Notes: generated from the sequence alone by a model not told the origin. A stretch of 44,146 nucleotides of DNA from Candidatus Alloscillospira gallinarum (GCA_904420055.1 CAJFTV010000087.1:1-44146); one strand, 5' to 3'. Positions 15,392 through 24,177 are shown, numbered from the stretch's first letter. Numbers and translations are program-made.

Positions 15392-16459
15392 ATGCTTGAA
15401 AAGCTTAAAGCCATTGCAGATAAATATGAGGAATTAAACGAAAAAATCCAGTCCCCGGAGGTGTACTCCGACCCGGCGGCCTACGCACGCCTTGCAAAAG
15501 AGATGAAAGAGATAGCCCCTGTTGTAGAGGCATACCGCCGCTATACAAAGTATGAAAACGACGCCCGCGGCGCGTATGAGCTTCTCTCCGACCCCGATTT
15601 TAAGGACATGGCGCAGGAGGAATACGAGGAAGCGAAAAAGAACATGGAAAAAACAGAGGAGGAGATAAAAATACTTCTCCTGCCCCGGGACCCAAATGAC
15701 AGCAAAAACGTCATTGTGGAAATACGCGGCGGCGCAGGAGGCGAGGAGGCGGCCCTTTTCGCCCACAGCCTGTACCGCATGTACACCATGTATGCAGAGG
15801 CACGGCGCTGGAAGTCGGAAATTGCAAACATAAATGAGACGGAGCTGGGCGGAATTAAGGAGGTCAGCTTTGTAATCGAAGGGGACGGCGCTTATTCCCG
15901 CTTAAAATTTGAAAGCGGCGTCCACCGGGTACAGCGCGTGCCGGAGACCGAGGCCTCCGGCCGGATACACACCAGCACCGTCACCGTTGCCGTCCTGCCG
16001 GAGGTCGAAGAGGTGGATTTTCAGATTAACCCCGCCGACCTTCAGATTGACACCTTCCGCTCCTCAGGCGCGGGAGGCCAGCATGTAAACAAGACGGAGT
16101 CCGCCATAAGGATAACCCATCTTCCCACCGGCACGGTAGTGGAGTGTCAGGACGAGCGCAGCCAGCATAAAAACAGGGAGCGGGCCATGAAAATTCTCGC
16201 CTCCCGCCTTTACGATGCGGAACTGCAAAAACAGAACGCCGCCCTTGCCGCGGAGCGTAAGAGCCAGGTGGGCACCGGCGACCGCTCCGAGAGGATACGC
16301 ACCTACAATTATCCACAGGGCAGGGTGACGGACCACAGAATCGGCCTAACCCTCTATAAGCTGGAGCAGGTCTTAAACGGCGATTTGGACGAGATAATAG
16401 ACGCGCTCATAATGGCCGACCAGGCTGAAAAGCTTAAGGCCACGGAGGGCGAAGATTAA
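15392..16459 (+). CDS. prfA: Peptide chain release factor 1
   Basis: A full-length RF1 of 355 residues that ends translation at UAA and UAG. The anticodon-like tripeptide is Pro184-Glu-Thr186 (in RVPETEASGRIHTS), the PxT form typical of RF1 rather than RF2. The catalytic GGQ is at 228-230 in SSGAGGQHVNKTESA. AACGGAGG precedes the ATG. It heads a plus-strand operon with tsaC, coaE and two peptidase genes. The prmC methyltransferase that modifies the GGQ glutamine and often follows prfA is not in this operon. Confidence 0.97.
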   Translation: MLEKLKAIADKYEELNEKIQSPEVYSDPAAYARLAKEMKEIAPVVEAYRRYTKYENDARGAYELLSDPDFKDMAQEEYEEAKKNMEKTEEEIKILLLPRDPNDSKNVIVEIRGGAGGEEAALFAHSLYRMYTMYAEARRWKSEIANINETELGGIKEVSFVIEGDGAYSRLKFESGVHRVQRVPETEASGRIHTSTVTVAVLPEVEEVDFQINPADLQIDTFRSSGAGGQHVNKTESAIRITHLPTGTVVECQDERSQHKNRERAMKILASRLYDAELQKQNAALAAERKSQVGTGDRSERIRTYNYPQGRVTDHRIGLTLYKLEQVLNGDLDEIIDALIMADQAEKLKATEGED

Positions 16460-16496
16460 TACACGTGCTTAAAGCATCAAATTGGGGGTATACTTA

Positions 16497-17126
16497 ATGA
16501 AAACCCTTATAATCAGCGGCGAGGACATGTCGCCTGCCCGGGAGATTATTCTCCGGGGCGGACTGGTGGCGGTGCCCACCGAGACGGTGTACGGCCTTGC
16601 GGCCAACGGCCTCGACGAAAGCGCGGTGGAAGGGATATACCGGGTCAAGGGCCGCCCGGAGACAAAGCCGATAAACCTTCTAATCCCGGATATGAAATCG
16701 GCTGAAAAATTCTGCCGGGACATATCCTCTATGGCCTACACTCTCGCCGAGAAGTTCTGGCCCGGCCCGCTTACAATGATATTTAAAAAGAGCGGTACTG
16801 TGCCTGACATTGTGACAGCCGGAGGCAAAACCGTCGGCGTCCGGTGTCCTGACCACAAAAAAACACTTAGCCTTTTAAGGCTCTGCGGCGTTCCCCTTGC
16901 AACGCCATCGGCAAATATCTCCGGCATGCCAAGCCCTAAGACATTGGGCGACGTGCTTGCCTACTTCGACGGTAAAATAGAAGCCGCCGTTGACGGCGGA
17001 AAATGCCGCGTGGGGGTTGAGTCCACCATTCTGGACATGACCGTCTCCCCGCCGCGCATTCTGCGTCAGGGGGGACTTAAAAAGGCCGATATTGATGCGG
17101 TGCTCGGTCTGGAGGTGAGCATATGA
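16497..17126 (+). CDS. tsaC: L-threonylcarbamoyladenylate synthase (TsaC/YrdC)
   Basis: A 209-residue YrdC-domain protein that makes threonylcarbamoyl-AMP from threonine, bicarbonate and ATP, the first step of t6A formation at position 37 of ANN-reading tRNAs. The family motifs PTETVYGLAAN (near 25) and YRVKGRPETKP (near 46) and the SANISG segment (about 138) are present. It is the short TsaC type without the C-terminal Sua5 domain. ATG 16497 is preferred to TTG 16482 because GGGGG lies eight bases before it. The 3' end overlaps coaE by ATGA. Confidence 0.92.
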   Translation: MKTLIISGEDMSPAREIILRGGLVAVPTETVYGLAANGLDESAVEGIYRVKGRPETKPINLLIPDMKSAEKFCRDISSMAYTLAEKFWPGPLTMIFKKSGTVPDIVTAGGKTVGVRCPDHKKTLSLLRLCGVPLATPSANISGMPSPKTLGDVLAYFDGKIEAAVDGGKCRVGVESTILDMTVSPPRILRQGGLKKADIDAVLGLEVSI

Positions 17127-17722
17127 CTGTCATAGGAATAACCGGCGGGACAGGCGCCGGCAAGACCACGGCTCTGGAGGCCATACGTGAGCTTGGCGGC
17201 ACCGTAATTGACTGTGACGCTGTCTATCATGACCTGACATTCAAAAGCCGGGACATGCTAAACGAGATAGACATGACTTTTCCCGGCGTAGTCCAGGACG
17301 GCGTGCTTCAGCGCCGGGAGCTTGGAAAAATCGTGTTTTCTAATGACACACTGCTCTTAAAGCTGAATGAAATCACCCACCGGTATGTTAAGGCAGAGGT
17401 TTCCCGTATAATTGAGGAGCAGCGCTCCGCCGGCGGGGCCATCGCCGCCATTGACGCCATTGCTCTTTTTGAAAGCGGGCTGTCCGGGCTCTGCAACTTT
17501 ACCGTGTGCATAACAGCCCCCCGTGAGATACGTGCAAGGCGCATAATGGCAAGAGAGGGGATAAGCTATGACTATGCCGTCCTGCGCATCGGCGCCCAAA
17601 AAGACGACGCGTACTTTAAAGATAAATGTACCTACACTCTCGTCAATGACTTTGACACAGCCGACGAGTTTAAAAATTTATGCAGGAAATTCTTTTCTGA
17701 GAAAGTGAGATGTGAAAAATGA
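17123..17722 (+). CDS. coaE: Dephospho-CoA kinase
   Basis: A 199-residue kinase for the last step of CoA synthesis, phosphorylation of the 3' hydroxyl of dephospho-CoA. The P-loop GGTGAGKTT is at 8-16, followed by the family segment VIDCDAVYHDL. The lid region RARRIMAREGIS lies near residue 136. It overlaps tsaC upstream and apeB downstream, each by the four bases ATGA, so it is translated as part of the operon. Confidence 0.93.
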   Translation: MTVIGITGGTGAGKTTALEAIRELGGTVIDCDAVYHDLTFKSRDMLNEIDMTFPGVVQDGVLQRRELGKIVFSNDTLLLKLNEITHRYVKAEVSRIIEEQRSAGGAIAAIDAIALFESGLSGLCNFTVCITAPREIRARRIMAREGISYDYAVLRIGAQKDDAYFKDKCTYTLVNDFDTADEFKNLCRKFFSEKVRCEK

Positions 17723-19098
17723 GCAAAAACGAACTGTTTTATCAGCAGAAGCATGTCTCCGACGTAATATCCGATGAGGAGCTTAAAGCTTCTGAGGAGT
17801 ACTGCCGGGGCTATGTGGAGTTTCTCGACCGGTGCAAAACCGAGCGTGAGTCCGTGGATTACGCCGTAGCTCTCGCCGAAAAACGGGGTTTTGTCCAGTA
17901 TAAATACGGAATGGAGGCCCGTCCGGGAGATAAGTTTTACCGCTCTGTACGGGGAAAGGCCCTCATGCTGGCGGTAATCGGCAAAAAGAGCCTTTCAGAA
18001 GGTGTAAACATCGCCGGAGCTCATGTGGACGCCCCCCGTCTTGACCTAAAGCAGCTGCCATTATACGAGGACAGCAACATGGCCCTTTTTAAAACACATT
18101 ACTACGGCGGTATTAAAAAATACCAGTGGGTTACAATTCCCCTGTCTCTCCACGGCGTAATTGCAAAAAAGGACGGCACCACAGTCTCCGTTGCCATAGG
18201 CGAGGACGAAGCCGACCCCATTTTCCTCGTCACCGACCTTCTTCCGCATCTCGGCGGCGACCAGGGCAAAAAAACTCTTAACGACGCATTTTCCGGTGAG
18301 GACCTGAATATTCTTATTGGAAGCAGGCCGCTTGGCGGCACTGAGGAGTCCGACCGCTTTAAAGGCAACATCATGAAGATATTAAATGAAAAGTACGGCA
18401 TATGCGAGGAGGATTTAATCTCCGCGGAGCTGGAGGCCGTGCCGGCATTTAAGGCCCGGGATTTGGGCTTTGACAGGTCGATGATAGGCGCATATGGCCA
18501 TGACGACCGCTCCTGCGCTTACGCGGAGCTCGCCGCAATTTTAGACACCGAAGCTCCGGAAAAGACAGCCGTGTGCCTCCTCTCCGACAAGGAGGAGGTG
18601 GGCTCAGACGGTGTGTCCGGAATGCAGTCCGCCGCATTTGAGTGCTTCATGGAGGATCTGTGCGACGCTCAGGGAGTAAAACTGCGTCACTGCTTTGAAA
18701 ATTCTTTCTGCCTCTCCGCCGACGTGTGCAACGCACTGGACCCCAACTTCCCGGAGGTTTCGGAAAAGCGCAACAACGCAAAGCTCAACTACGGCATGGG
18801 AATTTTGAAGTTCACCGGCGCCCGGGGCAAGTCCGGCTCAAACGACGCTTCAGCTGAGATTATAGCAATGCTTAGAAATACCTTTGCAGAGCACGGCGTC
18901 ACCTGGCAGATGGGTGAGCTGGGCAAGGTAGACCAGGGCGGCGGCGGAACAATTGCCAAATATATGGCAAACCGCAATATCGACACAATAGACGCGGGTG
19001 TTCCTGTGCTCTCCATGCACGCGCCTTATGAAGTTGTATCCAAACTGGATTGTTACATGACATATAAAGGAGTTAGAGCTGTTTATGGAATCAAATAA
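17719..19098 (+). CDS. apeB: M18 family aminopeptidase
   Basis: A 459-residue M18 metallo-aminopeptidase of the Ape4/aspartyl-aminopeptidase group. The zinc ligand regions are visible in order: GAHVDAPRLDLK, GAYGHDDRSCAY, DKEEVGSDG, then SADVCNALDPN and SMHAPYEVVSK at the end. These cytosolic enzymes remove N-terminal residues, often acidic ones, from peptides, and assemble as large tetrahedral complexes. It starts in an ATGA overlap with coaE, and the next peptidase gene begins within its last 14 bases. The pair suggests a shared role in peptide turnover. Confidence 0.9.
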   Translation: MSKNELFYQQKHVSDVISDEELKASEEYCRGYVEFLDRCKTERESVDYAVALAEKRGFVQYKYGMEARPGDKFYRSVRGKALMLAVIGKKSLSEGVNIAGAHVDAPRLDLKQLPLYEDSNMALFKTHYYGGIKKYQWVTIPLSLHGVIAKKDGTTVSVAIGEDEADPIFLVTDLLPHLGGDQGKKTLNDAFSGEDLNILIGSRPLGGTEESDRFKGNIMKILNEKYGICEEDLISAELEAVPAFKARDLGFDRSMIGAYGHDDRSCAYAELAAILDTEAPEKTAVCLLSDKEEVGSDGVSGMQSAAFECFMEDLCDAQGVKLRHCFENSFCLSADVCNALDPNFPEVSEKRNNAKLNYGMGILKFTGARGKSGSNDASAEIIAMLRNTFAEHGVTWQMGELGKVDQGGGGTIAKYMANRNIDTIDAGVPVLSMHAPYEVVSKLDCYMTYKGVRAVYGIK

Positions 19099-20500
19099 CT
19101 ACAGGCCGGCCATTGACAAATGGTTCGAGGCACATGAAAACGAAATGATTGAGGCCGTGGGAGAGCTTGTCTCCCACCCCTCCGTGTCAGGCAAGCCCGA
19201 GGGCGACATGCCTTTCGGCAAAATGGCATACGAGGGACTTATGGCGGCAAAGTCTCTGCTTGAAAAGAAAGGCTTTAAGGTAAAAAGCTACGAGAACGCC
19301 GTTATCTCCGCCGACTTAAACGACGGAGAGCCGACGCTGGGCATACTCGCCCACACAGACGTTGTGCCCGAGGGGACCGGCTGGGACACAGACCCATACA
19401 AAATGGAAGTGAAGGACGGTATGCTCTGGGGCCGCGGCACCTCTGATGACAAAGGGCCTGCTGTTGCCGCCGTTTATGCCATGTGCGCCGCGCGTGAGAT
19501 TGAGCCAAACCTCACGAAAAATTGCCGCATAATTTTAGGCTCCTCTGAGGAGACCGGCATGACAGACCTGCCAATATACGAGAAGTATGAAAAGTATCCG
19601 CCCATGGTGTTCTCACCGGACTCCGGATACCCCGTTACAAACCTTGAAAAAGGCAAGTTCGGCGTCTCCTTCTCCTGCGGCTGGGTTGAGAGCAAAACTC
19701 TGCCCAGAATACTGTCCGTAAAGGGCGGCACGGTTTCAAATATTGTACCCCGTGAGGCGGTTGCAGTTATTGAGGGACTTGACCTCTCCGCCGCTGAAAA
19801 GGTATGCGGAGATATATCCGGGAAATTCAGCGCGAATATCACATACCGCGCTCTTGAGGACGGCAGTATTGAGATAACAGCTCACGGCGAGGCGGCTCAC
19901 GCCTCCGCTCCATTTGCCGGGCTGAACGCGCACACCCTGCTCCTGTCCGTTTTAACTGAGCTCCCCATTGCCGAGTGCGACGGATTTTACAGGCTCCGTA
20001 TGCTGAGCGAAATACTCCCCCACGGCGACTATTATGGAGAGAGCCTCGGCGTCGCCTGCGAGGACGAGATATCCGGCAAGCTCACAATGAACTTCGGAGT
20101 ATTTGAGTACAGTCTCACCGGAATGAGCGGCAATCTTGACATGCGCACCCCTGTCTGCGCAGATGACCTGGATTTGGAGAAAACAGTGTTCTCCCGCTTT
20201 GGAAAGGCCGGCATCATGTGCCAGACTCACGAGAAAATGCCCTCCCACTATGTCCCGGCGGACTCCCCATTTGTACAGACCCTCATGCAGGTATACAAGG
20301 ATTATACCGGACTTGACGGTGAGCCAATTGCCGCGGGCGGCCTTACATACGCCCACGGTATTCCCGGCGCTGTTGCCTTCGGCTGCGAGCTTCCCGGCAG
20401 TGAACACAATATTCACAGCGCCAATGAGCGCTTTTCCATCTATGAGCTGATGATTGGCGCAAAGATATTTACCCAGATTATTTTAGACCTCTGCAAATAA
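19085..20500 (+). CDS. pepV: PepV-type M20 dipeptidase
   Basis: A 471-residue M20 metallopeptidase, matching PepV in length. The di-zinc site is visible: LAHTDVVPEG (His and Asp), GRGTSDDKGP (bridging Asp), GSSEETGM (Glu-Glu), SPDSGYP, and the C-terminal GSEHNIHSANERF. A lid domain is inserted between the two halves of the catalytic domain. PepV cleaves dipeptides, including carnosine-like ones. It starts 14 bp inside apeB, with AAGGAG upstream, and is the last gene of the prfA operon. Two strong hairpins follow. Confidence 0.9.
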   Translation: MESNNYRPAIDKWFEAHENEMIEAVGELVSHPSVSGKPEGDMPFGKMAYEGLMAAKSLLEKKGFKVKSYENAVISADLNDGEPTLGILAHTDVVPEGTGWDTDPYKMEVKDGMLWGRGTSDDKGPAVAAVYAMCAAREIEPNLTKNCRIILGSSEETGMTDLPIYEKYEKYPPMVFSPDSGYPVTNLEKGKFGVSFSCGWVESKTLPRILSVKGGTVSNIVPREAVAVIEGLDLSAAEKVCGDISGKFSANITYRALEDGSIEITAHGEAAHASAPFAGLNAHTLLLSVLTELPIAECDGFYRLRMLSEILPHGDYYGESLGVACEDEISGKLTMNFGVFEYSLTGMSGNLDMRTPVCADDLDLEKTVFSRFGKAGIMCQTHEKMPSHYVPADSPFVQTLMQVYKDYTGLDGEPIAAGGLTYAHGIPGAVAFGCELPGSEHNIHSANERFSIYELMIGAKIFTQIILDLCK

Positions 20501-20509
20501 AACCTGTAT

Positions 20510-20579
20510 AGAGCGGCGGAAATCCGCCGCTCTTTGGAAATCGTCAGGGCACGCCGCTGTCACAACGGCGCGCCCTGAC
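20510..20579 (+). terminator. Two tandem hairpins after pepV
   Basis: The first hairpin (20510-20533) has arms AGAGCGGCGGA and its exact complement around AA, with only TTT following at the junction. The second (20543-20579) pairs GTCAGGGCACGCCG with its complement except for one A-C mismatch, and has no T-run. Together they probably end or protect the operon mRNA, though neither is a canonical terminator. Confidence 0.55.
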
Positions 20580-20662
20580 CATATATGGCGCGTTAACGCT
20601 TAATCTCCGGTAACGTCTTGTCGTGTGCAGTAAGACGGAAAATTATAAAAAGGAGGAATACC

Positions 20663-22612
20663 ATGTCATCACGCGAATTTAAATACCGGCATCTCTTTGA
20701 ACCCATAACCCTTGGCAAGCAGGTTTTCCGCAACAGGCTGTTTGCATCTCCCGTGTCCGGCAGAAACATAGACGCCATAAACCGTCCCGACGACAACTAC
20801 ATAGCCTTTTACACGAGAAAAGCCATGGGCGGCGCGGCCTCCGTATGTCTTGGTGACTGCGTTGTGGACTCTGTAAACGGCCTTTTCGGTGAACATATGA
20901 TATGTCTCGATGATGTGCGCGGCCACTCTCCAATGTGCCGCATGGCAACCTCAATATCACGGTACGGGGCAGTGGCCTCTGTGGAGCTTCAGCACGGCGG
21001 ACTGTATTCAAAGCACTCCCGCGCCCTTGGAAACACGGTTTACGGCCCGTGTCACGGGTTTGACGCAGAGGGCAATGAGTATTTTGAAATGCCGGAAGAT
21101 ATAATTTTAAAGACTATTAACGCCTATGCCGGGGCGGCGGCATTTGCAAAATCCTGCGGCTTCGGAATGGTGACAATTCACGGTGGACACGGCTGGCTCA
21201 TGTCACAGTTTATGTCCTCAAAGGTAAACAGACGCACAGATATGTGGGGCGGAGACAGGCTTGAAAACCGCATGCGCTTCCCCCTCGCCGTAATTAAAGC
21301 CGTGAGAGAAGCCGTAGGCCCCGGATTTCCCATTGAGATACGCATATCCGGCTCTGAGGTAACCGAGGCCGGCTACGACCTTGACGAGGGCATAGAAATT
21401 GCAAAGGCGCTGGACGGGCACGTCGACCTCATACACGTCTCCGCCGGACACCACGAGCGCCCGGAGGTATTTACCGTCACGCACCCCAGCATATTCATGG
21501 AGGACAGCTGTAACGCGGTATATGCCGCTGCGGTTAAAAAACATGTCAGGACCCCAGTGGCCACCGTCGGAGCCCACTGCAACCCGGATATTTTAGAAGA
21601 GATAATAGCCTCAGGAAAAGCTGACGTAATAGAGATGGCCAGGGCACTCATGGCCGACCCTGACCTTCCTGCAAAGGCAAGACGGGGCGAAACTGATGAT
21701 ATACGCCCTTGCCTCAGATGCCTTGCGTGTTTTTCACACCTGATTACAAACGGACAGATTCACTGCGCAGTAAACCCGGAAATCGGCCGGGAGCGGGAGT
21801 GTATCCGCCGTCCGAAGTCCTCCGGAGTAAAAACCGTCCTTGTGGCCGGGGGCGGCATAGGCGGCATGGAGACAGCCATTGAAGCGGCAAAGAAAGGGCA
21901 TCGGGTAATCCTGTGCGAGAAATCCGGTGAGCTGGGCGGAGCCCTGAAATGTGAGAAAAACGTCCCCTTTAAAAAGAAAATCCGCGCCTACATTGAATAC
22001 CAGATAAAGGAGCTGGAAAAATCCGGGGCGGACATACGCCTGAATACCGCCGTCACACCAGAACTGGCAGACAGCATCTCCCCGGACGTAATAGTCGCGG
22101 CACTGGGCGCCGTTCCATATATGCCGGAAATCCCCGGCATTCACGGAAAAAACGTGTTCACCGCCGAGGACATATACCGCGACCCCACAAAAGCCGGCGG
22201 CACCGTTACAGTACTGGGCGGCGGACTTGTCGGCACAGAGCTTGCCATATATCTTGCCGGACTTAATAAAAAAGTTACTATTATTGAGCGCCTGCCCGCA
22301 CTGAACAGCGGCGGCAATATACTGCACCAGTTTGCACTGGACAGAGAAATAGCACTGCGCGGCATAGACCTCTGCCTCGGCTCGGAGGTGCGGGAAATAC
22401 TGAGCGACAGTGTCATCATTGAAACCGGAGAAATCCGGCGGAAAATTTCTGCCGAAACAGTGGTGTGCGCCCTGGGACAGGCCCCACTCAAGGAGGAGGC
22501 ATGGGCACTTCGCTTCTGCGCACCTGAGTTTCACGTAATAGGCGACTGCCTGGTTCCGAAAAACATTATGCAGGCCACCGCAATGGCAAATGCCGCCGTC
22601 AACATGATATAG
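20663..22612 (+). CDS. Second NADH:flavin oxidoreductase / enoate reductase-like flavoprotein
   Basis: A 649-residue paralog of the enzyme at 1175. It has an old-yellow-enzyme barrel (1-340, HGGHGWLMSQF at 173-183), then four cysteines spaced C350-x2-C353-x2-C356-x11-C368 for a 4Fe-4S cluster. A FAD domain follows, with GGGIGGMETA near 390 and a second dinucleotide motif, LGGGLVGTELA, near 516. Reduction of an alpha,beta-unsaturated acid, aldehyde or CoA ester with NADH is expected from the family. ATG 20663 is used because AGGAGG lies six bases before it; an in-frame ATG at 20618 has no such site. An inverted repeat CGTCTT/AAGACG (20614-20637) lies just upstream and may be regulatory. Confidence 0.9.
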   Translation: MSSREFKYRHLFEPITLGKQVFRNRLFASPVSGRNIDAINRPDDNYIAFYTRKAMGGAASVCLGDCVVDSVNGLFGEHMICLDDVRGHSPMCRMATSISRYGAVASVELQHGGLYSKHSRALGNTVYGPCHGFDAEGNEYFEMPEDIILKTINAYAGAAAFAKSCGFGMVTIHGGHGWLMSQFMSSKVNRRTDMWGGDRLENRMRFPLAVIKAVREAVGPGFPIEIRISGSEVTEAGYDLDEGIEIAKALDGHVDLIHVSAGHHERPEVFTVTHPSIFMEDSCNAVYAAAVKKHVRTPVATVGAHCNPDILEEIIASGKADVIEMARALMADPDLPAKARRGETDDIRPCLRCLACFSHLITNGQIHCAVNPEIGRERECIRRPKSSGVKTVLVAGGGIGGMETAIEAAKKGHRVILCEKSGELGGALKCEKNVPFKKKIRAYIEYQIKELEKSGADIRLNTAVTPELADSISPDVIVAALGAVPYMPEIPGIHGKNVFTAEDIYRDPTKAGGTVTVLGGGLVGTELAIYLAGLNKKVTIIERLPALNSGGNILHQFALDREIALRGIDLCLGSEVREILSDSVIIETGEIRRKISAETVVCALGQAPLKEEAWALRFCAPEFHVIGDCLVPKNIMQATAMANAAVNMI

Positions 22613-22634
22613 TAGGCACAATAGCATCCCCGCC

Positions 22635-22754
22635 TCATACAGTATGTGTGAAATTGTCATACGTCAAGGCCTCAGCCGGTGCATAGTGTCTCCACATCTT
22701 TAAATCCTCATATTCCGGGCATTCCCCAAAATTATTTACATGGCGTCTGTCCAT
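22635..22754 (-). CDS. Small 39-residue protein, unknown
   Basis: A minus-strand frame of 39 codons, too short for usual gene calling. It is supported by a strong ribosome binding site, GGAGGTGAGG, six bases before its ATG. The product starts MDRRHVNNFGECPEYEDLKM and ends in ALTYDNFTHTV. It is soluble-looking, slightly acidic, rich in Tyr and His, and has one Cys. I recognise no family. It lies in the gap after the flavin reductase, in opposite orientation. The GGAGG of its binding site is part of the hairpin at 22765-22796, so its translation could be controlled by RNA folding. Confidence 0.6.
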   Translation of the reverse strand: MDRRHVNNFGECPEYEDLKMWRHYAPAEALTYDNFTHTV

Positions 22755-22764
22755 TAAAATCCTC

Positions 22765-22799
22765 ACCTCCGCCGGTACAATTGTGCCGGCGGAGGTTTT
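22765..22799 (+). terminator. Strong hairpin: plus-strand terminator, minus-strand RBS sequestor
   Basis: Arms ACCTCCGCCGG and its complement (22765-22775 and 22786-22796) plus inner pairs are followed by TTTTA on the plus strand, an intrinsic terminator for the flavin reductase transcript. On the minus strand the same arm contains the GGAGG of the 39-residue gene. Confidence 0.7.
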
Positions 22800-22833
22800 A
22801 GCTGTATTTTACAAAAAATCGCAGTATATTTCA

Positions 22834-22863
22834 TTGTTAAAATACCCCCACCGGGTATATATT
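22834..22863 (+). promoter_or_regulatory. Candidate promoter of the DUF6273 gene
   Basis: TTGTTA (22834-22839), 18 bases and TATATT (22858-22863) lie about 75 bases before the start codon. The spacer holds a TACCC/GGGTA inverted repeat. Confidence 0.5.
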
Positions 22864-22940
22864 AATATCAGCGGCAAGACAGCAAAATTAACACATAGCA
22901 TCTGCCAAACTTCTGAAATTTCATAAAGGAGACCTGCGAT

Positions 22941-23480
22941 ATGAAAAGCATGACAGCTGAAGAATACAAAGTGGGAAACACCGTGGAATATGGCGTCTAC
23001 GGTGGTCATCCTATAAAGTGGCGGGTTCTGGCCAAACAGGGTAAAATGCGCCTTCTATGTTCACAGGAGATTGTGACAGAGCGGCCATACAACCCGGAAT
23101 ATGTAAACACCTACTGGGAGACCTCCCCTCTGCGGAAGTGGCTGAACAAAACATTTTTTATGGAAGCCTTTTCCATAGAGGAGAGAAGCCGGATTGTAAA
23201 TACACGAGTTGAAAACCTCCCAAGCCCAAGATACTTTACAAGCGGCGGAGCAGACACCGTTGACAAGCTGTTTATTTTTAACATAGAGGAAGCTGAAAAA
23301 TATTTTTCAGACGGCCATGACCGCGCCCTGGGACACTGGTGGTGGCTTCGCACCCCCGGCAGCACTCTTTTAAGTGCTGCAAGCGTATACATAGACGGTA
23401 CCATTTATGAAAACGGCGTGAATGTTTATTTTGCAGACGGCGGTGTACGTCCGGCAATGTGGGTGCTGACACGAGGATAA
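22941..23480 (+). CDS. DUF6273 domain-containing protein
   Basis: A 179-residue protein that is essentially a free-standing DUF6273 domain. It contains a lead strand pattern GNTVEYGVYGGHPIKWRVL, then WETSPLRKWLNKTF (about 55-68). The ending is WWWLRTPG (about 132-139), a G-x-I-x-x-x-G-V repeat and GGVRPAMWVL. The domain is common in Clostridia, often attached to other modules, and resembles bacterial domains that display on surfaces or bind ligands. Its function is unknown. There is no signal peptide or membrane segment, so this copy is probably cytosolic. AAGGAG lies nine bases before ATG. It is monocistronic, with its own promoter and terminator. Confidence 0.8.
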   Translation: MKSMTAEEYKVGNTVEYGVYGGHPIKWRVLAKQGKMRLLCSQEIVTERPYNPEYVNTYWETSPLRKWLNKTFFMEAFSIEERSRIVNTRVENLPSPRYFTSGGADTVDKLFIFNIEEAEKYFSDGHDRALGHWWWLRTPGSTLLSAASVYIDGTIYENGVNVYFADGGVRPAMWVLTRG

Positions 23481-23496
23481 CTGTCTTAGACAGAAA

Positions 23497-23544
23497 AACA
23501 GCACATTTCGGGAATAATCTATCTCGAAATGTACTGTTTTTTCT
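23497..23544 (+). terminator. Terminator of the DUF6273 gene
   Basis: AACAGCACATTTCG pairs with CGAAATGTACTGTT apart from one mismatch. The loop is 14 bases and is followed by a TTTTTTC-type tail. It sits between two convergent genes. Confidence 0.75.
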
Positions 23545-23545
23545 T

Positions 23546-24046
23546 TTATCCCACTGAACCTGTTCCCCCGCCCATAAGCTTTGCCAGGTTTGCAGGCACA
23601 TTTATGACAGCGTTCTGGTCGTCTTTTTTAATGCCGTTATACCAGTCTATCCAGCTCGGCTCATCTGTAACGCCGCCGGCAACGGTTTTTTCGTCATTTT
23701 CGCCGCGCTGCTTAAAAATTATCCAGGTGTCGTTCATGGACACCTCAATGGTGCCCTCAGCCCCGTACTGATAACCATACCCCACGCCAAAATTTGACTG
23801 ACAGTCCTTTTCCGGTATCTCCCAGGCTTCAACCGTTGAGGTTATCTCACCGTCCATAGTTCCGCACCGCGGCCCCGGCGCACTTTCCCGGCCGGTGTCA
23901 TAATAGAGCACGCCGTCCACCATGACCATTGGTATGCGGTCATGCTTAATCTCTTCAGGCGGAACCTCACTTTCCGTAATGCCGCCGCAGGCCGCCAGGC
24001 ACATGGCAAACAGCACTGCTATGAAACACAGGGCAAGTCTTTTCAC
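23546..24046 (-). CDS. Putative lipoprotein, uncharacterised
   Basis: A 166-residue protein with a type II signal peptide: KR at the N-terminus, a hydrophobic stretch and the lipobox LAAC with Cys near residue 18, so it should be anchored to the outer face of the membrane. The mature part contains VDGVLYYDTGRESAPGPRCG, DGEITSTVEAWEIPEKD and SNFGVGYGYQYG, with a MNDTWIIF strand. I associate this pattern with uncharacterised lipoproteins of gut Clostridia, but no function is known to me. GTG 24046 is chosen as start because GGAGG lies eight bases upstream and the frame extension to 24139 would spoil the signal peptide. It is divergent from the gene at 24244. Confidence 0.75.
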   Translation of the reverse strand: MKRLALCFIAVLFAMCLAACGGITESEVPPEEIKHDRIPMVMVDGVLYYDTGRESAPGPRCGTMDGEITSTVEAWEIPEKDCQSNFGVGYGYQYGAEGTIEVSMNDTWIIFKQRGENDEKTVAGGVTDEPSWIDWYNGIKKDDQNAVINVPANLAKLMGGGTGSVG

Positions 24047-24177
24047 CTTGAGTACCTCCTTTTTTACACATCTATATTGACGTCCTGAAATGAAAAAAGT
24101 TCCTTTAAAAGACATTTTACTACAATTTTTTAGCTGCATTCCCCAGCTTCGAAACTATTTTAAAATTTCCCGTCCTG

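Noticed and set aside
17719..20500. Peptidases as a defence or toxin module
   Set aside because: Both belong to ordinary M18 and M20 housekeeping families and overlap coaE in a core operon.
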